From positions 1-64,000 of the forward strand of contig NZ_JBHFNP010000306.1 in NCBI RefSeq assembly GCF_041929235.1: 64,000 nucleotides of DNA, read 5' to 3'. Below are positions 1 through 8,930 of the stretch, piece by piece. Source of the stretch: Microseira sp041929235 (GTDB taxonomy: Bacteria; Cyanobacteriota; Cyanobacteriia; Cyanobacteriales; Aerosakkonemataceae). The notes under the pieces are model-generated. The model saw nothing but the letters and a program-made list of their open reading frames with translations. It ran no database searches and had not been told where the DNA came from. Each line of letters begins with the position of its first letter. Within the stretch, counting starts at the first letter, position 1. Position numbers and translations under genes: made by a program.

Positions 1-200
1 TTTGCGTCCCCGCGTCCCCGCGTCTTTGCGTCCCCGCGTCCCCGCGTCTTTGCGTCCCCGCGTCCCCGCGTCTTTGCGTCCCCGCGTCCCCGCGTCTTTG
101 CGTCCCCGCGTCCCCGCGTCTTTGCGTCCCCGCGTCTTTGCGTCCCCGCGTCCCCGCGTCTTTGCGTCCCCGCGTCCCCGCGTCTTTGCGTCCCCGCGTC
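1..200. repeat. 8-bp-periodic GC-rich tandem array
   Basis: The first 200 bases are 25 successive octamers of the form NNNGCGTC. They are mostly arranged as TTTGCGTC-CCCGCGTC-CCCGCGTC (24 bp), with two 16-bp units at 121-136 and 185-200. The array runs off the left window edge, so its true length is unknown. It ends about 20 bp beyond the stop codon of the kinase gene on the minus strand. An open frame through it encodes only a simple (RPRVPAS)n peptide and is not credible as a gene. Confidence 0.95.
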
Positions 201-222
201 CGGTGCCTATGGCGCGTCTCGC

Positions 223-3200
223 TTAATTTGCCTGAATGGGAATCTCAATCCAGAATTGGGTTCCCTGTCCCGGTTGGGAAGTGCATTTGAAGACACCGCG
301 ATGTTTATCTACCACAATTTGGTAACTAATTGATAGACCCAATCCAGTGCCTTTTCCTACAGGTTTAGTGGTGAAAAACGGGTCAAAAATTCTAGCTTTG
401 ACTGCTTCTGGCATACCGGAACCGTTGTCGGAAATACAAATAACTGCGCTTTGTTTAAAAACAAAAGTTTGTATCCGAATTGTTGGTGTGTCAGTTATTT
501 TTTGATTGACGGCTGATTGTTCTAACGCATCAATCGCATTACTTAAAACATTCATAAATACCTGATTCAATTGTCCGGCATAGCACTCTACTTGGGGAAG
601 TTCGCCATATTCTTTAACGATCTCAATGTTGGGACTATCCGGTTTGGCTTTTAGCCGAGGTTGCAAAATTAACAAGGTACTTTCTAAACCCTCGTGAATA
701 TTCACCGGTTTCATGTCGGATTCATCCAACCGCGAGAAATTTCTTAAAGACAGAACTAGCTGACGGATGCGATCCGTACCAATTTTCATGGAAGACACTA
801 ACTTGGGCAAATCTTCAGCGATAAATTTTACGTCGATCGAATCGGCTAAATCTTGGATTTCTTCGACGGGATTGGGGTAGTGCTGCTGATAAAGTTCTAA
901 CAGATTCAGTAAGCTTTCTGCGTATTCTCTGACATAAGCGATGTTGCCATAAATAAAGTTAACTGGGTTATTAATTTCGTGAGCAATACCGGCTACCAGT
1001 TGACCTAAACTGGACATTTTCTCGGTTTGAATCAGCTGGGTTTGAGTATCTTGTAAATCCCGTAGCGTCTGGGATATTTGTTCTGCTTGCTGTTGGGAGA
1101 GGGCGAGTAATTCCGCTTGCTGGAGTGCGACGCCGAGTTGGGCGGCGACTTGCTTGACAAATTGAATTTCTTCGGTTTCCCAGTTGCGGGGAAAAGCGCA
1201 TTGATGGATGCACAATAAGCCCCAAAGTTCGCCACCTTTCATCAAGGGTACGACTAAATTAGCTCTAATCTGAAATTGAGCTAAAACATCACGGTGACAA
1301 TCTTGCAATCCCGCTGTGTAGGTGTCAGATACTGCTTGAACGCGCCCTTGGTGGTAGTGGACGGTATATTGTTCGCCGAAGCAGTGGTCGTAAACGGGGG
1401 CTTCTAAGGCGGAGGGAAACCCAGGTAAGACATCTTCTGAAACAAATACACCGCGATCGTAATTAGAATTTGGGTCAAACTGAAACATAGCAACTCGATC
1501 GGCATTGAGAGATCGCCGCACTTCTTTTGCTGTGGCTTTAAAAATGGCATCGAGATCGAGGGTTTCGCGAATTTTAGCTACGACTTCAAATAAAACGCGC
1601 TGTCGTTCGGCGGCGCGGCGGAGATCGGTGGTTTGCTGGCGCGTTTGGGCGAGTAATTCCGATTGCTTAATCGCGACTCCCAATTGAGAACCCATTTGAG
1701 TGATAAATTTAATTTGTTCGGGTTCCCAGTGACGGGGGGCCCAGTTTTGATATGCTGCCAATAAACCCCACAATTTCTCCCCAACTTTGATCGGCGCGAT
1801 CGCATAAGCCTTGGCTTGAAATTGCTCTAATATGGCGATGTGACACTCAGAAAGATGCGCCTGATAAATATCATCCACCCAGTGGGTTTCGTTGTGGCGA
1901 TACCGCCCGCCAGCGGTTTGCTGCAAATAAGTATCTTCTACAATTGTTTTAATATTTTCTCCTACCAACTTGACCCAACCTGGGGCGACATACTCGGCGA
2001 TAAATTCTCCGCCCCAGTTAGAATGGAAGCGATAAACTGCTACGCGGTCTGCTTGTAGGGATTTGCAGACTTCTTGGGTACTAATCTCAAAAACCGTCTC
2101 TAAATCGAGGCTTTCCCGAATTTTAGCCACGACTTCCAACAACACCCATTGCTGTTCTGCGACTTGTTGCAACGCGAGCGCGTGCTGCTGCCAAACTTCA
2201 GCTTGCCCGACGGCGACGCCCAACGCTAGCGCTATTTGAGCGGCAAATTGGACTTCATTTGGTTGCCATTCGCGGGTGGAACCACACTGGTGAATGCACA
2301 GCAAGCCCCACAGTTCATAGCCGATCAACGGTACGATTATTTGGGCGGCAATTTGGTATTTTGCCGGGTACTCGCTTACCCCCTTGTTTACCTGAATTTG
2401 TCCTGTTTGATAGCCAATCGCTTGTTCGCCTAAGAAGCGATCGTGTATTCTTTCCCCCAAAATACCAGGCCATGTGGGTAAGACGCTTTCGGCAATAAAC
2501 TCACCCCGACTAAAATTTGCACCCCTGTCAAACCGAAATATCCCCACTCTGTCAGCATTTAAACAGCAGCGGAGTTCTCGCACCGTTGTGGTAAAAATTG
2601 TATCCAGGTCGAGGGATTCGCGAATTTTAGCGACGACTCCATAGAATATCTGCTGCTGTTCTACCGCCAGTTGCAGTTTTGCCGCACTTGCCTGGACTTT
2701 TTCCTCCAGATTGGCATTTAACGCCTTTAACTGCTGGTGTTCTATATACTGTTGGATCGCTTTTGTCAAGCACCTAGCCAGAGAAACTGCGAGTTCAATT
2801 TCTGCTTCTGTCCACTCGCGCGCCTGTCCTTTTTGAGATTCTCGCCATACTTCAAACGATAGGCGGGGTTGCACTTGCCGTCCATCGGGGTCGAATTGCC
2901 CTGCCCACAGGGTTTCTGTCTCTATTTCGTCCCGAAAAACGCTGAGGTAACCCAGCAACTGCTGGCTATGCCAAAGCGGTACGATTAAAATCCCCCGAAT
3001 TTGGGTCGCCCGGAATGCGGGTTGTAGGGTTCGCATCGCAGGAACGCGGTATAAATCTGAAATAGCCCAAGCTTGCTCTCCACCGGGTTTGAAATGTTCT
3101 TGCCAGACGCTATATTGTTCCATCAGGTTAAATTTTGCCTGTTCTGGCATTACCGGCTGCGGGCCGCAGGTATAAATTTCAACATCTTGTCGATTGGTAA

Positions 3201-3999
3201 TGGGTAATTGGGAATTGGTAATTGGGAATTCTCCTGTGTTCCCTAAACTGTTGATGTATAACCTGCCGCCAGAGCCTGCCAAAGATGGGACAATTTCTTC
3301 TAAGGCTGCCTGGAGAGCGAGGCCCGATAGGGAATCGATGCGCGCGGCGACGCGGTTAATGGTAATTTCCCGTTGAGCTTGTTCCCGTGCAGAGGCAAGT
3401 AAGGTTGATTGAGCGATCGCTACTGATAGCTGATCCACTACCATCTGAACAACTTGGAGTTCTGGTTCTAAAAAAGACCTCGGTTCTGCGTGGTGAGATA
3501 CCAACAGCCCCCAAAGTTGGTCGCAATCAAAAATCGGCAAAGCTAAAGAAGACTTAACTCCCATTGCGGTTAAGTATTCCACGTGACAGGGGTCTACCGG
3601 GCGGTAACGGATATCGTCGCCCACCAGCTTTCCGGTTTCCGGATCTCGCAATAAACTCTGACCCAACTGACGGGTATTTACATCGACAATTGAACGCACC
3701 CGCGCCTCGATAAACAATTGACGGGAAGAGGGCGGAATATCATCTGCGGGGAAATTTAATCCTAGTAGGGATGGTAAAGTGCGATCGCGAATTGATTCAG
3801 CAATGACCTGACCGCTTCCGTCCGGATGAAATTTATAAATCTTAACGCGATCTGTTGCCAGAAACCGACGAACTTCTGCTACCGTGGCGCTAAGAATTTC
3901 TGCTAGTTCTACCGAGGGACGGATAATATTGGCGATACGGCGCAGCAAATTTTTTGGTTCAAGACTTAGCTGTGGGTCTTGTAGGCTGCTCAGGTTCAT
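223..3999 (-). CDS. Knotless phytochrome / multi-GAF hybrid histidine kinase
   Basis: 1258 aa sensor histidine kinase, probably a soluble photoreceptor since no membrane segment is visible. Residues 15-200 are a phytochrome-type GAF with FPADDIP and a Cys138-His139 pair before EYLTAMGV. Residues 205-425 look like a PHY domain, with the tongue motif PRLSFE at 378-383. No N-terminal PAS precedes the GAF, so this resembles the knotless (Cph2-like) class. Three more GAFs follow: 450-600 lacks a Cys; 615-785 has C719-H720 and the DTYLQ...GGRYR signature of red/green cyanobacteriochromes; 800-965 has C901-H902 plus DHCF (C873), resembling the DXCF two-cysteine class. The kinase core has H1007 in AGIAHEINNP, an N box near 1150-1158, DNGSG at 1191 and GKGTGLGL at 1215-1222. 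Bilin binding and colours are inferred. Domain order is read directly. Confidence 0.93.
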   Translation of the reverse strand: MNLSSLQDPQLSLEPKNLLRRIANIIRPSVELAEILSATVAEVRRFLATDRVKIYKFHPDGSGQVIAESIRDRTLPSLLGLNFPADDIPPSSRQLFIEARVRSIVDVNTRQLGQSLLRDPETGKLVGDDIRYRPVDPCHVEYLTAMGVKSSLALPIFDCDQLWGLLVSHHAEPRSFLEPELQVVQMVVDQLSVAIAQSTLLASAREQAQREITINRVAARIDSLSGLALQAALEEIVPSLAGSGGRLYINSLGNTGEFPITNSQLPITNRQDVEIYTCGPQPVMPEQAKFNLMEQYSVWQEHFKPGGEQAWAISDLYRVPAMRTLQPAFRATQIRGILIVPLWHSQQLLGYLSVFRDEIETETLWAGQFDPDGRQVQPRLSFEVWRESQKGQAREWTEAEIELAVSLARCLTKAIQQYIEHQQLKALNANLEEKVQASAAKLQLAVEQQQIFYGVVAKIRESLDLDTIFTTTVRELRCCLNADRVGIFRFDRGANFSRGEFIAESVLPTWPGILGERIHDRFLGEQAIGYQTGQIQVNKGVSEYPAKYQIAAQIIVPLIGYELWGLLCIHQCGSTREWQPNEVQFAAQIALALGVAVGQAEVWQQHALALQQVAEQQWVLLEVVAKIRESLDLETVFEISTQEVCKSLQADRVAVYRFHSNWGGEFIAEYVAPGWVKLVGENIKTIVEDTYLQQTAGGRYRHNETHWVDDIYQAHLSECHIAILEQFQAKAYAIAPIKVGEKLWGLLAAYQNWAPRHWEPEQIKFITQMGSQLGVAIKQSELLAQTRQQTTDLRRAAERQRVLFEVVAKIRETLDLDAIFKATAKEVRRSLNADRVAMFQFDPNSNYDRGVFVSEDVLPGFPSALEAPVYDHCFGEQYTVHYHQGRVQAVSDTYTAGLQDCHRDVLAQFQIRANLVVPLMKGGELWGLLCIHQCAFPRNWETEEIQFVKQVAAQLGVALQQAELLALSQQQAEQISQTLRDLQDTQTQLIQTEKMSSLGQLVAGIAHEINNPVNFIYGNIAYVREYAESLLNLLELYQQHYPNPVEEIQDLADSIDVKFIAEDLPKLVSSMKIGTDRIRQLVLSLRNFSRLDESDMKPVNIHEGLESTLLILQPRLKAKPDSPNIEIVKEYGELPQVECYAGQLNQVFMNVLSNAIDALEQSAVNQKITDTPTIRIQTFVFKQSAVICISDNGSGMPEAVKARIFDPFFTTKPVGKGTGLGLSISYQIVVDKHRGVFKCTSQPGQGTQFWIEIPIQAN
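3193..3230. repeat. Heptanucleotide repeat inside the kinase PHY domain
   Basis: A run of TAATTGG/TAATGGG-type heptamers lies in frame within the kinase gene. It encodes a peptide of the form ITNSQLPITN at residues 257-270. The same heptamers occur in many intergenic gaps of this window, so this copy appears to have expanded or inserted into coding sequence. Confidence 0.85.
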
Positions 4000-4671
4000 T
4001 GCTTATCCTTAACTTAGATTAAAAAATTTTACTAGCTGACAATATTGTGTATTTTTATTTATCTGTTTGCCCAGAGTGGAAAGACCGGCAAATCCAATCT
4101 AGCCGACGGTTTGCCGGAGCTGGTAGCCCTTGCAGCACCCTACAAATAGCTCAAGAGAGCCTCTTTTGGCACCCGCGCGGCTAGGGAGCAATAACTGTCA
4201 AGATTTGGTTTTGACAGTTACAGGCCAATTATTTTTAGTTATCAGTCATTTTAAATTGTTTATGGCTGAGATTCCCAACTCGGTTTAAAAGAGATATCCC
4301 TTCATAAATTCTCAGTTAATTAGCCGGACGCTAAAAGCGAGGAATAATACTCGCTAGTCCATCCTTTCCGCCATTTTATCAGTATAAATTTGTAGAATTA
4401 GAGTATTTTTTTTTACCTGTAATCTCTGTCTGCCCAGCTGGGAAGCCCGTAATCGTGCACCAAACTGGGACATGAGGGGTTTTTTGTCTGCCCGCGTCGC
4501 GGCGATGGGGCAATGCCTTGACGCTCACCAACTCGGCGGTCGGATTTATCTACCCCAGGGGGCAGATGAGAAATAAGTAAAGAAATGTAAAAAAATATTA
4601 TGATTCAATTATCCTTTTATTAATAAAGCGATCTGATAAAGTTCGCGGTTCAGATTGTGGTAAAACAGGCA
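4000..4671. other. Intergenic region with two potential stem structures
   Basis: No convincing gene is seen between the kinase start and psb32. A perfect 10-bp inverted repeat (TAACTGTCAA, 4192-4201 against 4211-4220, 9-nt loop) could be an operator or hairpin. A second pairing joins TCTGCCC at 4487-4493 with GGGCAGA at 4560-4566 across a GC-rich interior, about 105 bp upstream of psb32. Either could be part of an RNA leader; this is inference. Confidence 0.4.
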
Positions 4672-5481
4672 ATGGATTATTATCAAACGCTCAAACGATT
4701 TCTGGTATCGGTTTTTGCGATCGCGATCGGTGTGTGGATGTGGGCGATCGCGCCCGCCGCAATAGCATACGATAATCCCGACTTACTGCCCAAGGAGCCG
4801 ACTCCAATTATCGACTTGGCAAAATCCCTCAGCGAATTTCAGGAAGAGGCACTGGCGAAGGATATCGAGCAATTTGAGACAGAAACAGGCTTCAAACTGC
4901 GAGTTTTGACCCAATACGACCGCACGCCCGGTCGCGCTGTGAAAGGCTTTTGGGGATTAGATGACAAAAGCGTCCTGGTGGTTGCGGATTCGCGGGGTGG
5001 GAATATCCTCAACTTCAGCGTGGGGGATGATGTCTACAAGCTGCTACCGAGAACGTTTTGGATCGAGCTACAAACTCGCTACGGTAATATGTACTTCGTG
5101 CGGGACAACGGGGAAGACCAATCGATCCTGCAATCGTTGGCATCGATTAAAACCTGCCTGCGCCAAGGCGGTTGCAACGTAGTACCGGGACTGCCCCGCG
5201 AGCAATGGATATTCACCTTAATTACATCGATTGTCGGCGGCGTAGTGTTTGGACTAGCTGCCGTACCCCGCAAACCGGGACAAGTCATCGCATGGCAATG
5301 GGCGTTGATTTTATCGCCGTTGTGGGGGATATTATTTATTTCTTTCGGTATTGGGCCAGTGGTGACCCGCACGTCAGAGTGGTTGCCCTTAGTGCGGAAC
5401 GTGGCAGGGTTTATGATTGGCGCTTTGGTGGCGTACTTATCGCCAGCGATCGCATCGGCGTCTGAAAGCTCTAGTCGCTAA
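4672..5481 (+). CDS. psb32: Psb32/TLP18.3-type photosystem II repair protein (TPM domain)
   Basis: 269 aa from the ATG at 4672. An in-frame GTG at 4657 is possible but adds only five residues. Residues about 8-31 form a signal peptide or anchor ending in APAAIAY. The TPM domain (about 35-165) starts with the typical NPDLLPKEPTPIIDLAK stretch and contains GFKLRVLTQYDRTPG and DDKSVLVVADSRGGNILNF. Two to three hydrophobic segments follow (about 178-200, 210-230, 240-262). Homologues protect or repair photosystem II at the thylakoid membrane under high light. It converges on the pentapeptide-repeat gene with a 4-bp overlap of the stop codons (5478-5481). Confidence 0.88.
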   Translation: MDYYQTLKRFLVSVFAIAIGVWMWAIAPAAIAYDNPDLLPKEPTPIIDLAKSLSEFQEEALAKDIEQFETETGFKLRVLTQYDRTPGRAVKGFWGLDDKSVLVVADSRGGNILNFSVGDDVYKLLPRTFWIELQTRYGNMYFVRDNGEDQSILQSLASIKTCLRQGGCNVVPGLPREQWIFTLITSIVGGVVFGLAAVPRKPGQVIAWQWALILSPLWGILFISFGIGPVVTRTSEWLPLVRNVAGFMIGALVAYLSPAIASASESSSR

Positions 5482-7205
5482 TTCTGCCAAAGTAAAGCGA
5501 TCGCTAACCTGACTGCCGATCCAACGCTGGAAAAGCGAGCAGCTTCTGGGGCAGTTTTTTCCCAGCGCAACAGCTGCTCGGTAAAGGTCGGATCTCGCTT
5601 GGCGCGTTTGGCGATCGCCGTACTAATTACCTTTTGTTGGATTTCTTCGGTAGAAAAGCCCTGGCGATGCAGGTAAATCAACAGCCGCTGCACCGACTCG
5701 ACAAACCTTTCCGGCGCTTGGGACATCAAAATAACTTCGATTTGATAAACCACCTCTTTATAAATCTGCTGGCGTTGATTTTCTTGTTGCTGCTGCTTTT
5801 GCTTCTGGTCAGAGTTCTGTTTTGCTGGCTGTTTTTGGGCTTGGCGCTGTGGAATATCAAGCAGTTTAAAGATTTCACCCCGTTTCGCCTGACAGCGCTG
5901 GAGCATTTCTGGGTAAAGGCTTAACAAGCGATCGCGCAATTTTTGCACGTTGACCAACTGACTCGACATTAGTTGCAGGCGATAGCACTCTGGGAAGGAA
6001 TCAAAAGACTTGATGCTCAAACTCAGGTGGGTTTCTTCCTGCTCGATCTGGGTAAGCGTATAGGTCAAAGCCTCCCAGTTAGGAGCCTCTTTCCAGTCAA
6101 TTGCGATCGTCGAGCTGTCATCCTCATGCCTTCCTGCTAGCTCTCCTGGCTTTAAATCGCCATTGGCAGGATAGCGCTCGGTTGGGCTTTTGGTGGCGTA
6201 ATCAAACCCCGTAAAGGCGTAACGACATTCAACTCTGGACAAATCCACATCTTCAACGTGCCAGCGCTCGATGCAACAGCCAGTCATTTGCGCCCGATCC
6301 AAATTCGTGCGGATTAAATGGCTTTCCAATAAATAAGCGCCGCCCAGATCGGCTTCGCTCAATATTGTTTCGCTCAGGTAAGCGCCGCTGAGATCGGCTC
6401 GCTGCAAGTCTGCCCCGCGTAAATTTGCCTCGCTCAAGTCAGCCCGCAGTAACAATACATCTTGGAGATTAGTTCGCAATAAATAAGCTTTCCGCAAGCT
6501 GGCTTTGAGTAAATAGGCACCGGCGAGGTTAGCGCGGCTCATGTCCGCACCGTTGAGAATAGCTTCGCTGAGGTCAGCGCCGGTTAAAATAATGCGATGC
6601 AAGTCTGCCTCGCTCAAATTTGCCGAACGCAGGCACACTCCACTCAGGTTGGCTTCGGTGAGATTGGTACGGATTAAAATAGCGCCGCGCAAATTCGCCG
6701 AATCTAAATTTGCTTCCCGCAGACTGGCGGCGGTGAGGTTGGCACTAATCAGGCTAGCCCGTTGCAGATTTGCCTCCATCAATTCGGCTCCCATCAGCTG
6801 GGAGTTATTTAGCTTAGCCCGTTCCAAATTGCTTTGATCTAGCTTAGCGCCCTGGAGGTTGGCAGTGCTGAGATCGGCTTCCTGCAGCACGGCCCAGTTC
6901 AAGTCTGCCTCTTGTAGGTCGGCGAGGCGCAGATCTGCTTTGGTGAGATTGGCACCGCTTAAAATCGCCTGATTCAGGTTTGCACTTGCCAACGTCACGT
7001 GACGCAGGTCGGCTTGACGCAGCACGGCACCGCTAAGCTGAGCGCGATTTAAAAAAGACCAACTGAGATTTGCACCCGTGAGATTAGCGCCTGTCAGGTC
7101 GATATCTTGCAAATTGACCCCTGTGAGACTGGCTCCACTCAGGTCAACGTGGGCAAAATACCGTTCTCCTTGTCTGTATCTGGCTAGAAGATCTTGGATT
7201 TGCAT
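5478..7205 (-). CDS. Pentapeptide-repeat protein with unique C-terminal region
   Basis: 575 aa. Residues about 18-325 consist almost entirely of A(D/N)LxX pentapeptides (ANLTGANLSW, ADLSEANLRGADLQ), predicting a right-handed quadrilateral beta-helix of roughly 60 coils. A linker with charged residues follows (about 335-365). The C-terminal half has a Q/K-rich stretch near 455-480 and a helical region (about 480-575) like those seen in large cyanobacterial pentapeptide proteins. There is no signal peptide or membrane segment, so it is probably cytoplasmic. Function is unknown. Confidence 0.9.
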   Translation of the reverse strand: MQIQDLLARYRQGERYFAHVDLSGASLTGVNLQDIDLTGANLTGANLSWSFLNRAQLSGAVLRQADLRHVTLASANLNQAILSGANLTKADLRLADLQEADLNWAVLQEADLSTANLQGAKLDQSNLERAKLNNSQLMGAELMEANLQRASLISANLTAASLREANLDSANLRGAILIRTNLTEANLSGVCLRSANLSEADLHRIILTGADLSEAILNGADMSRANLAGAYLLKASLRKAYLLRTNLQDVLLLRADLSEANLRGADLQRADLSGAYLSETILSEADLGGAYLLESHLIRTNLDRAQMTGCCIERWHVEDVDLSRVECRYAFTGFDYATKSPTERYPANGDLKPGELAGRHEDDSSTIAIDWKEAPNWEALTYTLTQIEQEETHLSLSIKSFDSFPECYRLQLMSSQLVNVQKLRDRLLSLYPEMLQRCQAKRGEIFKLLDIPQRQAQKQPAKQNSDQKQKQQQQENQRQQIYKEVVYQIEVILMSQAPERFVESVQRLLIYLHRQGFSTEEIQQKVISTAIAKRAKRDPTFTEQLLRWEKTAPEAARFSSVGSAVRLAIALLWQN

Positions 7206-7334
7206 TCAAGCCCTTGGGGCAGGATGATTACCGCATTGCTTTTGTTTTAGCAGATTGCTTCCCCGTAGCGGCGACCTATAAGAATCGTACTGTGAGCTGC
7301 TGGAGCTGCTTGAGCGGGGGCTAGCAGCCCATTT

Positions 7335-8828
7335 TTATGGCAGCCAGTCCGGATGAAAGCCCGAGAGGGGCAACTGTTCAGGTTCTACCGAGACGGATGT
7401 GGATTCCCCCGATCCAGTGGGCAGGGGTACCAGCCAAAGGCGACTTGTGACGATCGCTTCCCCCGAATCCGTGCGGGGGGCATCGGACTGGGCGGCTGCT
7501 GGTTGGACGATCGTGACGGGTTGGTCAAACAGCAAGGCTATCCCGTCGGGTGACAAGCTGATTTCTGCTTGCCGCTGATTTTTTAACACCACCAGCGTCC
7601 GCAGTTCGGATGTTTCCAGGTTGATGGCGGCGATGTAGGGTTCTTCGATAAACTGATCTCCCGGTATCAATTGAGTCAGCAAACAATAAAGCGTTTTTCC
7701 TCCCGGAGCGAATTGAGCATCGATAATTGAGCCGGTGGTGCGGAAAAGTTCTTTTTCCACTCCGACGTTGTTTACCAGATACAGGGAGCGCGTCCTATCG
7801 GTGTTAAATTTTACCATCGCGGCGGCAGATCCATCGTCGGAAAAGCCGACAATGGTGCCAAATTTGGGCAGAAAATCGAGGGGTTTATCTCCAGGGTTGT
7901 CTAAAGGTACGATCGCTAATCCCTCACCTTGGGCGATCGCGATCGCTTTACTATCTGGGGCGATCTTAAAATCTCCCCCCGGTTGTCCTTTTAGGGGTTT
8001 AGCCTTACCATCCGGCTTAATTATCCACAGGCCAAAATCTGCGGAGTTACGCCGGGAAACCCTCTGGACGACAATTGTTTGACCATCGGCGGATAAATCG
8101 AATTTCAGGTTTTGGTAATATTTATGATCCAAAACCAACTTGATTTTGCCTGGGGGTTCAAGACGACCTGAAGACGAGTCGTCAGATTGGGGAGCAATGC
8201 CGGTGGTGACAGCGTACAGCTGTTGTTCTAGAATGCTTTGGCGCTGGAACGAACGCGGATTCGCCGAGAACAAAATGCGATCGCCTAACGGATATGGCTC
8301 AAAGTCTGTCACGACCAAATCTGGTGGCGTGAGGGCGATTGGTTTTGGCTGTTTGGCGCTCAAGTTTACCAACATTAACCGTCCCGCGTTGTTGCCTTCA
8401 ATTCCCAGGTAAGCAAACGCGCGATCGCGGGTTTTAAACTTAGCAGTAAAAGGTTGTATTTGCCTTTTCGGTTGGTTATCCTTGGCGAATTTATCCTGAG
8501 CGCGGAGCAATTTTAATTGATATTCGCTGCCGTAGGGTGCGGGGGAAATCAACGTATAAGCCATCCGCCGTCCTGCCCAACTGAATTTTCCCGGCAGGGG
8601 TGGATCGATCCGCAAATTTTGTTCGACGCTGGTATGGTTCATCGGGCGACTAAAAGTGAGGATAAATCCCCGATCTTCCGCCCCTATTTGTTTATCTTGC
8701 CAGCTAAAATCTCGCACCCGCGAACTCGAGCGATCGCCACTCCACAACAAAAGCCCGATCGTGACGCTCAGTATTAGTATTAATGCGATTGCCGCGCGGT
8801 CAAGCGGTTGGAGAAATGATTTTTTCAT
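7335..8828 (-). CDS. Membrane-anchored SbsA/TolB-like beta-propeller protein
   Basis: 497 aa. One N-terminal membrane segment (about 11-30, AAIALILILSVTIGLLLW) anchors a periplasmic or extracellular region. Residues 45-130 resemble an Ig-like bacterial domain (GFILTFSRPMNHTSVEQNL, PLPGKFSWAGRRMAYTL). The rest has repeated strands of the TolB/WD-like propeller type (ILFSANPRSFQRQ, FDLSADGQTIVVQ, FKIAPDSKAIAIAQ, AQFAPGGKTLYCLL, ISLSPDGIALLFDQ). Enzymatic residues are not recognisable, so a binding or scaffold role is likely. The start ATG sits directly beside a heptamer repeat tract. Confidence 0.85.
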   Translation of the reverse strand: MKKSFLQPLDRAAIALILILSVTIGLLLWSGDRSSSRVRDFSWQDKQIGAEDRGFILTFSRPMNHTSVEQNLRIDPPLPGKFSWAGRRMAYTLISPAPYGSEYQLKLLRAQDKFAKDNQPKRQIQPFTAKFKTRDRAFAYLGIEGNNAGRLMLVNLSAKQPKPIALTPPDLVVTDFEPYPLGDRILFSANPRSFQRQSILEQQLYAVTTGIAPQSDDSSSGRLEPPGKIKLVLDHKYYQNLKFDLSADGQTIVVQRVSRRNSADFGLWIIKPDGKAKPLKGQPGGDFKIAPDSKAIAIAQGEGLAIVPLDNPGDKPLDFLPKFGTIVGFSDDGSAAAMVKFNTDRTRSLYLVNNVGVEKELFRTTGSIIDAQFAPGGKTLYCLLTQLIPGDQFIEEPYIAAINLETSELRTLVVLKNQRQAEISLSPDGIALLFDQPVTIVQPAAAQSDAPRTDSGEAIVTSRLWLVPLPTGSGESTSVSVEPEQLPLSGFHPDWLP

Positions 8829-8928
8829 TGCTAATTGCTAATTGCTAATTGCTAATTGCTAATTGCTAATTGCTAATTGCCAGCTTGACGATAAAAGCTG
8901 TTTACTATTAGCCATTAGCCATTAGCCC
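8827..8928. repeat. Composite STRR module (ATTGCTA)n + (TTAGCCA)n, copy 1
   Basis: Seven or more ATTGCTA heptamers (8827-8880) are followed by a CAGCTT...AAGCTG hairpin and three TTAGCCA heptamers. A near-identical module lies at 9721-9804. Together the two copies flank the TIGR03943-family gene. Confidence 0.9.
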
Positions 8929-8930
8929 TT

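Noticed and set aside
2..226. Open frame of (RPRVPAS) repeats at the left edge
   Set aside because: It is the translation of an 8-bp tandem repeat and has no protein-like composition.
4440..4570. Cobalamin- or other riboswitch before psb32
   Set aside because: A GAAGCCCG-like string is present but the conserved order of boxes is not; only a simple stem can be supported.
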